Of a stretch of DNA of 64,000 bases, positions 54,054 through 63,000 are shown piece after piece. Below the pieces are notes generated by a model. The model saw only the letters and a program-made list of their open reading frames with translations. It made no database searches and had not been told where the DNA came from. Source of the DNA: an uncultured Eubacteriales bacterium (lineage in GTDB: Bacteria > Bacillota > Clostridia > Peptostreptococcales > Anaerovoracaceae); NCBI GenBank assembly GCA_902786355.1, contig CADABZ010000003.1, positions 48,078 to 112,077 of the forward strand, read 5' to 3'. The position numbers and the translations under genes were made by a program. Each line of letters opens with the position of its first letter. Within the stretch, counting starts at the first letter, position 1.

Positions 54054-54642
54054 TAATACCAGGACTCATATTCCTACGGGACTTCCGGAAACCGAAGAGA
54101 TCAGCAAGGCCTATGAGGAGGCAAGCTACAGACTCAGACTCAGGCAGTCGATCATCAGTACGACCAACATACTGATAGTAATGGCTGCTCTGGCAATTCT
54201 CGTAGCTATGCTGTTCCTGCCGGTACTGAGGATATACGGGGAGTCGATGAACGCGACTCTCAGAAGCGGAGACCTCGTGGTTTCGGTAAAAGGCGCAAAG
54301 TTCGAAACTGGAGACATCATCGCTTTCTACTATAATAACAACGTGCTGGTAAAGCGTGTCATAGCGAATTCAGGCGACTGGGTCGACATCGATCTCGAAG
54401 GCAATGTATATGTCAATAACAAACAGATCGATGAACCGTACATAGAGAAGAAGTCATACGGAGAGCCGGACATAGATTTTCCTTATCAGGTACCTGACGA
54501 AAGGATATTCGTCCTGGGTGACAACAGATCGGTATCTGTCGATTCAAGGAATTATGCAGTCGGATGTGTCACATCAGAGCAGATCGTAGGCAAGATCGTA
54601 TGGAGAGTCTGGCCGCCGTCCGCTATAGGACCGGTCCGCTGA
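54046..54642 (+). CDS. lepB: Signal peptidase I
   Basis: 198 residues from the ATG at 54046 (GGAG about nine bases upstream). One membrane helix at about 38-58, then the catalytic Ser67 in YGESMNATL, the general base Lys103 in VLVKRVIA, and GDNRSVSVDSR near the C-terminus. It cleaves secretory signal peptides outside the membrane. Located directly before the pilus operon, it may serve pilin processing. Unlike the streptococcal pilus-linked SipA, which lacks the Ser-Lys pair, both catalytic residues are present. Confidence 0.93.
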   Translation: MSDNTRTHIPTGLPETEEISKAYEEASYRLRLRQSIISTTNILIVMAALAILVAMLFLPVLRIYGESMNATLRSGDLVVSVKGAKFETGDIIAFYYNNNVLVKRVIANSGDWVDIDLEGNVYVNNKQIDEPYIEKKSYGEPDIDFPYQVPDERIFVLGDNRSVSVDSRNYAVGCVTSEQIVGKIVWRVWPPSAIGPVR

Positions 54643-54660
54643 GGTTATGCGGCAAGAGGA

Positions 54661-54834
54661 TTGCCCGGAAGACTATGATCCGGGAACTGACAATGTTAAT
54701 AACCCTGCTGCAGGGTACTATGCAGCACCTTTATTTATAGCCCTTCGGGGCAGAAACTATGGCCGAAAGACCATTGATAATCGGCCGTTCAGGTCATAGA
54801 TACAGCCTTAAAGGGCGGGAAAGGAAGGGAGAGT
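54661..54834 (+). promoter_or_regulatory. Structured leader RNA of the pilus operon, family not recognised
   Basis: Hairpins in order: CCCGG/CCGGG (54664-54668 with 54680-54684); two mutually exclusive stems, ACCCTG/CAGGGT (54702-54707 with 54711-54716) and GCTGCA/TGCAGC (54707-54712 with 54721-54726); GCCC-TTCG-GGGC (54740-54751) with a UUCG tetraloop; GGCCGA/TCGGCC (54761-54766 with 54781-54786), extended by CTAT/ATAG (54757-54760 with 54796-54799). The ribosome site GGGAG follows. No U-tract and no match to a leader family I know. A clear promoter was not found. Confidence 0.5.
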
Positions 54835-56286
54835 ATGAAAAGACTAAGTAAAGCAATAGTACTGCTGCTGTCAGCGATCATGGTGCTGGCAATGAGTACA
54901 AGCGTATTTGCTGCGGATCCTCCGACGAGCGGAAATATCACAGTAAATCCTAACTTCAATGGACAGGAGTATAAGCTGTATAAGCTGTTTGACGCTCACA
55001 TCACATTCAACGATGATGGCACACAGAGAGCGATCACATACTCTAAAGCGGGTGTAACAAAAGATTCAGATCTCGGAGCCGGTGCAGAATGGTTCACTGT
55101 CAACAGCAATGGTTTTATCGAAGCCAAAAGCACTACCTCAACTGACTGGGCCAAGGATCCGGATGCCATTGCATGGGCAAAAACATTCGGAACGCAGCAG
55201 GGATCCGCTATCACGGCAGCAAGCGATAACGACCCTAATGTAAAGTGGGAAAATATCCCGTTCGGTTACTATTTTGTAGAATCTTCTATGGGTTCATTCA
55301 TCGGCGTTGACAGCGATAATCCTAATGTAACGATTCAGGATAAGAACGCAGCACCGACTATCGACAAGGAAATCACCGGAGTCAATGACAGCACGGCAAC
55401 ACTCGGTATCGGAGATGAGAATAAGAGAACAGATCCTGGTAAGGGAGAGAGCGAAAAAGCGATCGCACAGATCGGTGATACTGTAGGCTTCAAACTCACT
55501 GTCGCTGCAAAGCCGGGTGCAAATAGCTACGTTGTAACGGATACTCTTCCTGCAGGTCTTACTGCTCCGGCAGCAGCTGATGTCAGTGTAGCATGCACTG
55601 CTCCTGCTATAACAGATTCAGACTACACTGTTGCTGTTGAGGGTCAGGTCATCACAGTGACATTCAAGCAGTCATTCCTTGACAAAATCACCGCAGAGGC
55701 TTCTATCGTTATCACATATGATGCTGTTCTGAACGATAGTGCTGTCATAGGTCAGGAAGGCAATACGAATAACGCTAAACTGACTTGGGGAAATAAACCT
55801 GAAGTCAATAAGTCAGAAGATGAATCCACAGTATATACCGCACAGGTAGCAGTCCAGAAGAACGATGACAAGAACAAGCCGCTCGCAGGTGCCGGATTTG
55901 TAGTCAGGAATAGCGCCGGTAAATTCTACAAACTTGATGATAATGGTGTAGTCACATGGGTTGACAGCATAGATGACGCTGAGGAGCATAACTCCGGTGC
56001 AGATGGTAAGGTAGCAGCATTCACTGGCCTTGGAAACGGAACATATTCTCTTGTTGAGAAGACTGTTCCTGCAGGATATAACAAACTTGAGGACACGCCG
56101 TTTACAGTAGCTCCAAAAGATTATACTGACACTAACCTTAAGCAGTCAAAGACTGTAGTCAACAATACTGGTACTGAACTTCCTTCGACCGGTGGTATCG
56201 GTACAGTTATCTTCTATGTACTCGGAAGCGCTCTTCTGATCGGATGCGGCATCGTACTGATCTCAAGAAAGAGAATGCAGAAATAA
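54835..56286 (+). CDS. Major pilin subunit, LPXTG-anchored, isopeptide type
   Basis: 483 residues. Signal peptide 1-26 (ending SVFA), an N-terminal domain to about 165, then VTIQDKN with Lys170 in the position of the pilin-motif lysine and PTIDKEI with Lys178 as likely isopeptide lysine of a D2-type domain (IGDTVGFKLTV, VVTDTLPAGLT, EASIVITYDA). A C-terminal Cna-B domain (PLAGAGFVVRN, LVEKTVPAGYNKL) precedes LPSTG at 449-453, a hydrophobic helix and RKRMQK. The overall build is SpaD/SpaH/EbpC-like: sortase C joins subunits through Lys170 and the LPSTG threonine. First gene of pilin-sortase-minor pilin-degenerate sortase. Confidence 0.92.
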   Translation: MKRLSKAIVLLLSAIMVLAMSTSVFAADPPTSGNITVNPNFNGQEYKLYKLFDAHITFNDDGTQRAITYSKAGVTKDSDLGAGAEWFTVNSNGFIEAKSTTSTDWAKDPDAIAWAKTFGTQQGSAITAASDNDPNVKWENIPFGYYFVESSMGSFIGVDSDNPNVTIQDKNAAPTIDKEITGVNDSTATLGIGDENKRTDPGKGESEKAIAQIGDTVGFKLTVAAKPGANSYVVTDTLPAGLTAPAAADVSVACTAPAITDSDYTVAVEGQVITVTFKQSFLDKITAEASIVITYDAVLNDSAVIGQEGNTNNAKLTWGNKPEVNKSEDESTVYTAQVAVQKNDDKNKPLAGAGFVVRNSAGKFYKLDDNGVVTWVDSIDDAEEHNSGADGKVAAFTGLGNGTYSLVEKTVPAGYNKLEDTPFTVAPKDYTDTNLKQSKTVVNNTGTELPSTGGIGTVIFYVLGSALLIGCGIVLISRKRMQK

Positions 56287-56331
56287 CAGCCTTAAAGGCT
56301 TAAGGCGGAAATGGTGATCTGACGGAAAAGC

Positions 56332-57213
56332 ATGAGAAACTGGATAAAACATAATTTGTTAACAGTCCTTATGGTATGCGGAATGCTTGCAGGAGTCTTT
56401 CTGCTGCTCTATCCGTCAGTCGCCAATTACTGGAACTCTTTTCACCAGACGAGAGCCATCTCAGAATACAGCGAAGTTGTTTCGACGATGGACAGAGATG
56501 ATCAGAAAAAGATCATCGAGAGTGCAAGAGAGTATAATGCAAGACTTGCAGAGACAGGGATGCTGTGGAACATGAGTGAATCTCAGAGGGCAGCATATAA
56601 CAGCGAGCTGTCAGTAGATGGCTCAAATGTCATGGCTGTTGTCAGCATCCCGAAATTTCATATCAGATGCCCGATCTATCACGGCACGGACGAAAGCGTG
56701 CTTCAGATCGCGGTAGGTCACCTTGAATGTTCCTCGCTTCCGGTCGGAGGCGAGGATACTCATACTATAGTATCCGGACACAGAGGACTGCCTTCGGCGA
56801 GGCTGTTCACCGATATCGACAAGATCAAGGAAGGTGACACCTGGACTATCAGTGTGCTCAATGAGACACTTACATATGAGTGCGATCAGATAAGGATCGT
56901 CCTTCCGGATGATCTCAGTGCCCTGAATATCGAAGAAGGCAAGGATCTCTGCACGCTGGTGACATGCACACCTTACGGTATCAATACACACCGGCTGCTC
57001 GTACGAGGACACAGAGTTCCTAACGCCAATGGATCTGCGGAAGTAACTGCAGATGCGATTCAGACAGAACCGGTATTCGTAGCTCTTTTCCTGGCAGTTC
57101 CGGTGATAATCCTTATTGTGATCCTGTTCCTGATATCTTCAAGAAGAGCCAGACGCTTAAACCCGGAAGAATCGAAGAAACAGTATCTCAGACAAAAAGG
57201 GCTGGATAAATGA
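56332..57213 (+). CDS. Class C sortase, pilus polymerase
   Basis: 293 residues. N-terminal membrane helix (12-30), the lid-containing region, then IPKFHIRCPIYHGTDE, catalytic His150 in VSGHRGLPSARLF, Cys212 in TLVTCTPYGINTHRLL and Arg221. A second membrane helix lies near 245-275, as in class C enzymes. Class C sortases cleave LPXTG between Thr and Gly and join pilins to each other. Adjacent to its probable substrate and overlapping the next gene by four bases. Confidence 0.95.
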   Translation: MRNWIKHNLLTVLMVCGMLAGVFLLLYPSVANYWNSFHQTRAISEYSEVVSTMDRDDQKKIIESAREYNARLAETGMLWNMSESQRAAYNSELSVDGSNVMAVVSIPKFHIRCPIYHGTDESVLQIAVGHLECSSLPVGGEDTHTIVSGHRGLPSARLFTDIDKIKEGDTWTISVLNETLTYECDQIRIVLPDDLSALNIEEGKDLCTLVTCTPYGINTHRLLVRGHRVPNANGSAEVTADAIQTEPVFVALFLAVPVIILIVILFLISSRRARRLNPEESKKQYLRQKGLDK

Positions 57214-58325
57214 CGGCAAAATATTCCGTGAAAGCTTCATCGATAATTTCTATCATCCTGTCGGTGATACTGGCAGGTCTCTTGCTCTGCAATCCATCAG
57301 ATGTATACGCAGCAGGAGACATCAGGATAGATCTTGCTGACATTGAAGCTCTTGGTGAAGATTTCCCGGGTTTTACATTCAGTCTGTACAAGGTCGGCGG
57401 ATATGATGGCGGTTCCTTCGTGCTGGACCCGGACTACTCTGATGTCGATGTACGAATTCCTGTCAAGGAAGAATACGATAAGACCAGAAAAGACGGAGAT
57501 CCGACATGGGAGGAGGCATGGCTTGCTTCCGCTTCGGCACTTGCCAACCACATAAAACATCCTGCAGAAGGAGAGAGCATAACGCCTGTCATGACGTTCG
57601 AGAACGTGATGCCGGGAGATTCTATGCATTATTCGTCGCATGAGAACGCTCTGTTCCTTCTGATCGGAAGCACAGTCACTTATGACAATAAAAACTATAC
57701 GCCGCTTCCTATCTATGTCAGGACACTCAACAGTGATGAGACATATACTATCGATGCAGAGACTAAGATACGCATCGAACCGGTCGTGTTTGAGCACAGT
57801 CTGATCAAAGCCTGGGAAGACAATGACAACGCAGGCGGCGTTCGTCCGTCAGCGATAGAAGTCGGGATCTACTATGGAGATCAGCTGATAGACCGTGTGA
57901 AGCTCGGAGGAGATACAGGCAGCTGGACTTACACATGGAGCTCTGAGGAGACAGGAGATACATACTGCTATATATCTGAAGATGCTGACGGAAATGAGAT
58001 AAGAAAAGATTTTGCACCTGAAAGCGGCGGCTCGTGGGGAGTCAGAGAATTCACAAGTGCTGATCAGATTTCTGACAGTGAGGCAAAATCTGAAGCAAAG
58101 AATCTGGTATACTACACACCGGATTACAAAAGCACTTCATCGGACACTCTTCAGGCTTTCACAATCACCAATAAGGTAGGAGAGATACCGCCTCCGCCTC
58201 CGGAGAAAGATCAGAAAGTCAAAACAGGTGATGAGAGTCATCTTGCGGTCTGGATAGCTGCGGCTGCAGCTGCTGCATTGCTGCTTCTGTTCATGCTGAT
58301 AAGAAGAAAGCGCAGCGACCGTTAG
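57210..58325 (+). CDS. Minor pilin or pilus anchor with Cna-B-like domain
   Basis: 371 residues. Signal peptide 1-31 (ending VYA), an N-terminal beta domain (FTFSLYKVGGYDGGSF), a Cna-B-like domain from about 190 (SLIKAWEDNDNAGGVRPSAI, VGIYYGDQLIDRVKL, WTYTW). A proline stretch (PPPPPE) precedes KVKTGD near 337, a hydrophobic Ala-rich helix and RRKRSDR. The sorting motif is degenerate: VKTGD in place of LPXTG. It overlaps the sortase by four bases, so it is likely a co-expressed minor subunit. Base or tip position is not determined. Confidence 0.85.
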   Translation: MTAKYSVKASSIISIILSVILAGLLLCNPSDVYAAGDIRIDLADIEALGEDFPGFTFSLYKVGGYDGGSFVLDPDYSDVDVRIPVKEEYDKTRKDGDPTWEEAWLASASALANHIKHPAEGESITPVMTFENVMPGDSMHYSSHENALFLLIGSTVTYDNKNYTPLPIYVRTLNSDETYTIDAETKIRIEPVVFEHSLIKAWEDNDNAGGVRPSAIEVGIYYGDQLIDRVKLGGDTGSWTYTWSSEETGDTYCYISEDADGNEIRKDFAPESGGSWGVREFTSADQISDSEAKSEAKNLVYYTPDYKSTSSDTLQAFTITNKVGEIPPPPPEKDQKVKTGDESHLAVWIAAAAAAALLLLFMLIRRKRSDR

Positions 58326-58356
58326 TGAAAAGGGAAACATTCCTTCAGATTCTGGG

Positions 58357-58944
58357 ATGGATAAAGGGATGGACAACAGAACAAAACACAGAAAAAATAC
58401 TGCTGTCAGACTGACAGCAGTATTATTAATAACAGGACTGGCGCTTTTTGCCGGTTACAGATATATGCAGCTAAGAAGCGCTTCGGAGCACGCTGACAAT
58501 GTCATGAAGACACTGAGCAGTGTCATACCAGGTTTTGGTGAGGATACAGGTGTATCTTCTTCGCAGGGAAGGGATCCGCTTCCGGCTGTTGTTATCGATG
58601 ATAAGGACATAGTCGGATGCATTGAGATACCTTCGATAGATCTTGCAGCACCTGTTACTGCTGCCGGATACGAAGAAGAAGGTTTTGCTTCAGTAGTGGA
58701 CGGCTCGCCTGTAAAAGGACGCTTCCGCTTAAGCGGCGGAAGGGATGATGTGTTCAGAAAGCTCGCCAAAGCCCAGCCTGGAGACACTGCTGTCTTCACA
58801 GATATCGACGGTGTCAGATATCACTACAGAGTTACCACACAATTCCATCTCAAGGACTGGAATGAAGCTGACAACGATCTGATGCTGTGCTACAGGACAG
58901 ATGATCAGACGAGCTTTGTGCTCGGATGCACAAGGTCGGAGTGA
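58357..58944 (+). CDS. Degenerate sortase homologue, catalytic His missing
   Basis: 195 residues with an N-terminal membrane helix (17-36). The sortase start block is clear (DIVGCIEIPSIDLAAPVT), and RDDVFRKLAKAQPGDTAVF with VRYHYRV matches the second half of class D/E-like sortases. Where those have GHRDTxF, this has SGGRDDVF, so Gly128 stands in the place of the catalytic His. Cys178 in LMLCYR fits the nucleophile, and the expected Arg nine residues later is Phe187. Ends eight residues on, so the last strand is short. Either a non-catalytic helper of pilus assembly or a decaying gene. The intact frame and ribosomal context favour the first, weakly. Confidence 0.75.
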   Translation: MDKGMDNRTKHRKNTAVRLTAVLLITGLALFAGYRYMQLRSASEHADNVMKTLSSVIPGFGEDTGVSSSQGRDPLPAVVIDDKDIVGCIEIPSIDLAAPVTAAGYEEEGFASVVDGSPVKGRFRLSGGRDDVFRKLAKAQPGDTAVFTDIDGVRYHYRVTTQFHLKDWNEADNDLMLCYRTDDQTSFVLGCTRSE

Positions 58945-58958
58945 TCTGCTGATGTCTT

Positions 58959-59663
58959 CTAGACAGATTTCAGGAGAGAGACCTCTTCTGAAGTCAGGCG
59001 GCGGTATTCACCCGGTGCGAGGTCAGGATCAAGTGTCAGAGGTCCCATTGAAAGGCGCTTAAGATATACGACCTCGTGGCCCAGTGCAAGAAACATACGC
59101 TTGATCTGATGGAACTTGCCTTCACGGATAGTGACTTCAGTATCGCAGTATTCAGACTGACCGAGTACTCTGAGAACCGCCGGGAGGCATTCAAGCCCGT
59201 CCGGCAGTACTATGCCGGACTCAAAAGCCTGTATATCATCCTGAGTGACTTCGCCGGTCACTCGCGCATAATATATCTTGTCTACATGATGACGGGGAGA
59301 GAGCAGACGATGCGACATCTCGCCGTCATTAGTTATTATCAGAAGACCTTCGGTATCCCGGTCAAGACGCCCGACGGGGAAGAGGTCTTTTCTTTTCTGT
59401 TCAGTTATGAGATCTACAACAGTTGTCTCACGCGGGTCTTCACTTGCACTTATGACTCCTGCAGGCTTGTGAAGCATGTAGTATACATAAGTCTCATATG
59501 CAACAGGCCTTCCTTGAAATAAAACGACAGAATCCGGACTGACATGTATTCCAGGGTCAGTGATCGTCTTGCTGTCGACAGTTACGAGACCTGCTTTAAT
59601 AGCCTTTTTAAGCTCACTTCTTGTTCCTGCACCCATATCTGAAAGGTATTTATCTAGTCTCAT
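58959..59663 (-). CDS. Small-subunit rRNA pseudouridine synthase, RsuA/RluB family
   Basis: 234 residues. S4-like RNA-binding domain at the start (MRLDKYLSDMGAGTRSELKK), YMLHKPAGVISASEDPRETTV, and the catalytic Asp101 in FPVGRLDRDTEGLL, then EGKFHQIKRMFLALGH. RsuA targets U516 of 16S rRNA; related enzymes modify 23S rRNA, so the site is not certain. Ribosome site GGAG seven bases before the ATG. Convergent with the pilus operon and divergent from the adhesin gene. Confidence 0.93.
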   Translation of the reverse strand: MRLDKYLSDMGAGTRSELKKAIKAGLVTVDSKTITDPGIHVSPDSVVLFQGRPVAYETYVYYMLHKPAGVISASEDPRETTVVDLITEQKRKDLFPVGRLDRDTEGLLIITNDGEMSHRLLSPRHHVDKIYYARVTGEVTQDDIQAFESGIVLPDGLECLPAVLRVLGQSEYCDTEVTIREGKFHQIKRMFLALGHEVVYLKRLSMGPLTLDPDLAPGEYRRLTSEEVSLLKSV

Positions 59664-60088
59664 ATGAATTCTCCGGATTATACATAAGCTGTTGTTATTC
59701 TGCCTTTTCAGAAGGGCAGAAACACATGCTGATCAGTGTCGAAAACAGTATACTACAAAGCTGATCTGCACAAAAGGACAGTTAGATCCTATGAACATCT
59801 GGTTAATAAATAAAAATTTAAACTAAAAATGTAAAGAATACTTGCAAGCCTTGAAAAATACAAAAAAGTGCCATAGACTGCGAAAGAATCGAATACGTTT
59901 TCGGTTGTTCGCTAAAAAGTACATAAATACTCCAAAAGGGCCTTTTTTTGCGCATTAATTGTTTGACCTTTTGTCATATATTGCTGTAAAATTGTTACAT
60001 ATATTATATTGATATTACTATGCGACTATCATACTTTCTTTGATGGCGAATATCGATTCATTCAACTATTAATTAGTGGGAGAGTGTT
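59664..60088. other. 425-base AT-rich intergenic region between divergent genes
   Basis: No gene is supported here. It holds a nested hairpin, GCGAA (59880-59884) with TTCGC (59908-59912) outside AATCGAA (59887-59893) with TTCGGTT (59900-59906), a short AAAAG/CTTTT stem followed by a T run (59934-59949), and the adhesin promoter. The rsuA promoter must also lie here on the minus strand. Confidence 0.5.
59963..59992 (+). promoter_or_regulatory. Promoter of the large adhesin
   Basis: TTGACC (59963-59968), 18 bases, TAAAAT (59987-59992). The leader to the start codon is about 90 bases. Confidence 0.65.
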
Positions 60089-63000
60089 ATGAACAAGAAC
60101 AGATTTATCAAAACCGCTCTGTGCATGGTGCTGGCCTTCGCTATGACTTTTGCACCTGTCATGAGCAGCTGCGCTATGATAGCGACAGCACTGACCGGAG
60201 AGCCCGCAGCTGAGGACAACTCCGCAGACATGATGGATACCAACATCGACAGCTCTGATCAGCCATACGTTGATCAGTCAGAGGACGGTAATTCCAGTGA
60301 TAAAACTATCACTGAGGAAGAACTGTTAGCTCAAGAGGCCGCATCCGGGGATTCCCAGAAGGCTGCATCAGAGGAATCTTCAGCTGAAGATGAGAACGCT
60401 CAGCCTGCTGAGGACAACGAAGCAGAGACCGAAGCAGCGGCGGAACCTGACAAGACGGAGTACGTATGGAAAGACTCAAAAGTCAGAGTGACCGCAGTTC
60501 TCGATGATCCTGCTGCTGTTCCTGATGATGCTAAACTGACGGCAACAGCGATCAGTAAAGGCTCAGAAGGCTATAATTATAATGCTTACATCGATGCTCT
60601 CAACAATTCATCTGAGAATTCATACGATGAGAGCAATACACTGCTTTACGATGTAGCATTTATCAAAGATGGCGCAGAGATACAGCCTGACGGAAAAGTC
60701 TCTGTAACTTTTGAGTTCCTTGATAATCAGCTCTCTTCATCACTTGGCGCTAAGAAAGCAGCCGACGTTTCTGTAACACATCTCCCTCTTGCAGATAATG
60801 TAAAAGAACAGTACGACACCACAGCCGACGCTACAGATATAAGCGCCGATGATATTAATGTTGAAAAACTTACCAAGGCAGACAACAGCCTCGCGGTAAG
60901 CGTCAAAAATGAGAAAGCCGTCTTCAAGACGGACAGCTTCTCTGTTTTCGCATATACAGTTGACTTCGAATACAACGGATACAAATTCAGCATTCCGGGT
61001 GAAGGAAGCATCAAACTCAGCGAAGTGTTTGAACAGCTGAACATCGACAAGGATGTCAAGGATGTTGAGAACGTTATATTCTCGGATACCTCACTGCTCG
61101 AGGTGAAGAAGACACTGTTTGGAAATGACTGGACACTGACCAGCAAGAAGGCATTTAAGTCAGAAGAAACACTGACAGTCGAGATGAAGGACGGCAGCTC
61201 CTTCGTTATAAATGTTACGGACGCTACTTCGCATTACTCGGTTACTGTTAATCCGCTCGATTTCAGCGGTAACCCTGTAACTTCAGATGATTCACTGGCT
61301 AATGGACTGTTCGTCAGAGTTCTTATCAAGGACCAGAACGGCAATAATATCGCGGGCGATGTCAAGCCGATAGATCTTTCATCGGGACCCGCAACTGTCG
61401 ACCTGAATCTGATCAAAGATCCTTATAATCCTTCCCCGGCCCCTTATGAGTATGATCCTGCAAGCGGCGATACTCTCAATCTTCGTCTGATCCACTGGTC
61501 GAGCCCGTACTATACTCCTGTTCCGGCGCACTGGGGACAAGCAACAGATGCGAGTGCTTTTTCTGAGGCTGCACCTGAAGGTTACAGCATCAGCGCTGCA
61601 GATGTAATGATCGGAGATACTTCTGCTGTTATCAATATGCATGCTTCAAAGCCAAGGGATTACAATATCAGGATAGCTCTGGATGAAAGCGGCCTGGATG
61701 TAGAAGAGGCTGATGGTTTATATGTCCTGACTACTATCCGCCATTCCAGCGGCGGCTCGGATACATACAGCCTGGTAAATGTAGGCTCAGGCACCGTAAG
61801 CGAGGACGGCAAGTTCATCGATATTCCTGTTACAGCATGGTATGCAGATCAGGAAGGTACTACCCCAAAGCAGGAAAAGTTCACAGGAAATGAAGGTAAT
61901 ATCAGTTCAAAACTTGTAGCTAAAGATAATAGCGGGAAGTACCACGAGGTCAAAACCGGACAGTCCGTCAATCAGTATGATGTGACATCATATCCATCCG
62001 TAAATGCCGGTGAACAGACCGATTGCAGAACAATAGTTGAACATGAGGATTCAACAAGTTATTACGACATAATAAATCTCTCAAAACATACAACAGATGA
62101 TTCTTTCCAGTACACTCTGGAGTATGTTCTGAGCGGATACAATATCGTTACTGTCAGTGACCCTGATGATCCGAATGAGAAGACTTATCATGACGGAGCT
62201 TATGGGTATGGCGATCTCCTGAACAATACCCACATGATGGGCGGAGCCCTGATAAGAGGAAGATTATCCGGAGGTGCACCTCAGATCGCTGACAGTGCCC
62301 TGCTCACCAAGCCGTCATATGTTGGCGAGGTTCCGGGTGACATGACGGTCAGCGGAAGAGCTGATAACCAGAATCCGCCGCCGTTCTATGTAGGCGCGGA
62401 TAATACGGTATTTGGTGATACTGTAAACGGCATATACCAGGATGATGGTATCAATAAGAAGGGTAAAAACGGCGGAAGTGATGCGAACACTTACGTATAT
62501 CCTGACTATATCAACTGGGATACGCTGAGAACAAACCTGATAACTACATCAGAAGCACTTGCAAGAAAAGGCGAAAGCACTGTACTGAAAGTATCTGACT
62601 ACTATGATCCTGTACAGAATGCATACATAGTGCCGGTACAGGGCGGATCCTGTGTTACCATCGATTACGATCTGACAGACGGCAGCAAGTATTCTGTTGA
62701 ATTAAAGAATCTCGGAAATCCGGCAGATGAAGACACTAAAGCGACAGTCATAACACTGCACCCTGATGAAAACGGCTATGTCAACATGCCTATGATAGGT
62801 TCTATCAACGGCAAACAGCCGGGTAAATATCTGGAAGATCTGCACGACACTGCGGGAGCGGGTTCTGCGAAGGAAGATGGTGTTGGTCTGGCTATTCTCT
62901 GGAATATCCCGGGAGCATCTCAGGTAGACGTTAAGGACATGAGCCCGGAAGTAGGACATATCCTGGCACCTACTGCAAACGTTGACCTTGTTTGCGGAGA

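Noticed and set aside
54775-54803. Promoter TTGATA-17-TAGATA before the pilin gene
   Set aside because: The -10 matches poorly and both elements fall inside the paired leader region.
54661-54834. c-di-GMP riboswitch before the pilin gene
   Set aside because: The conserved GEMM core and the class II pseudoknot sequence are not present, despite the fitting gene context.
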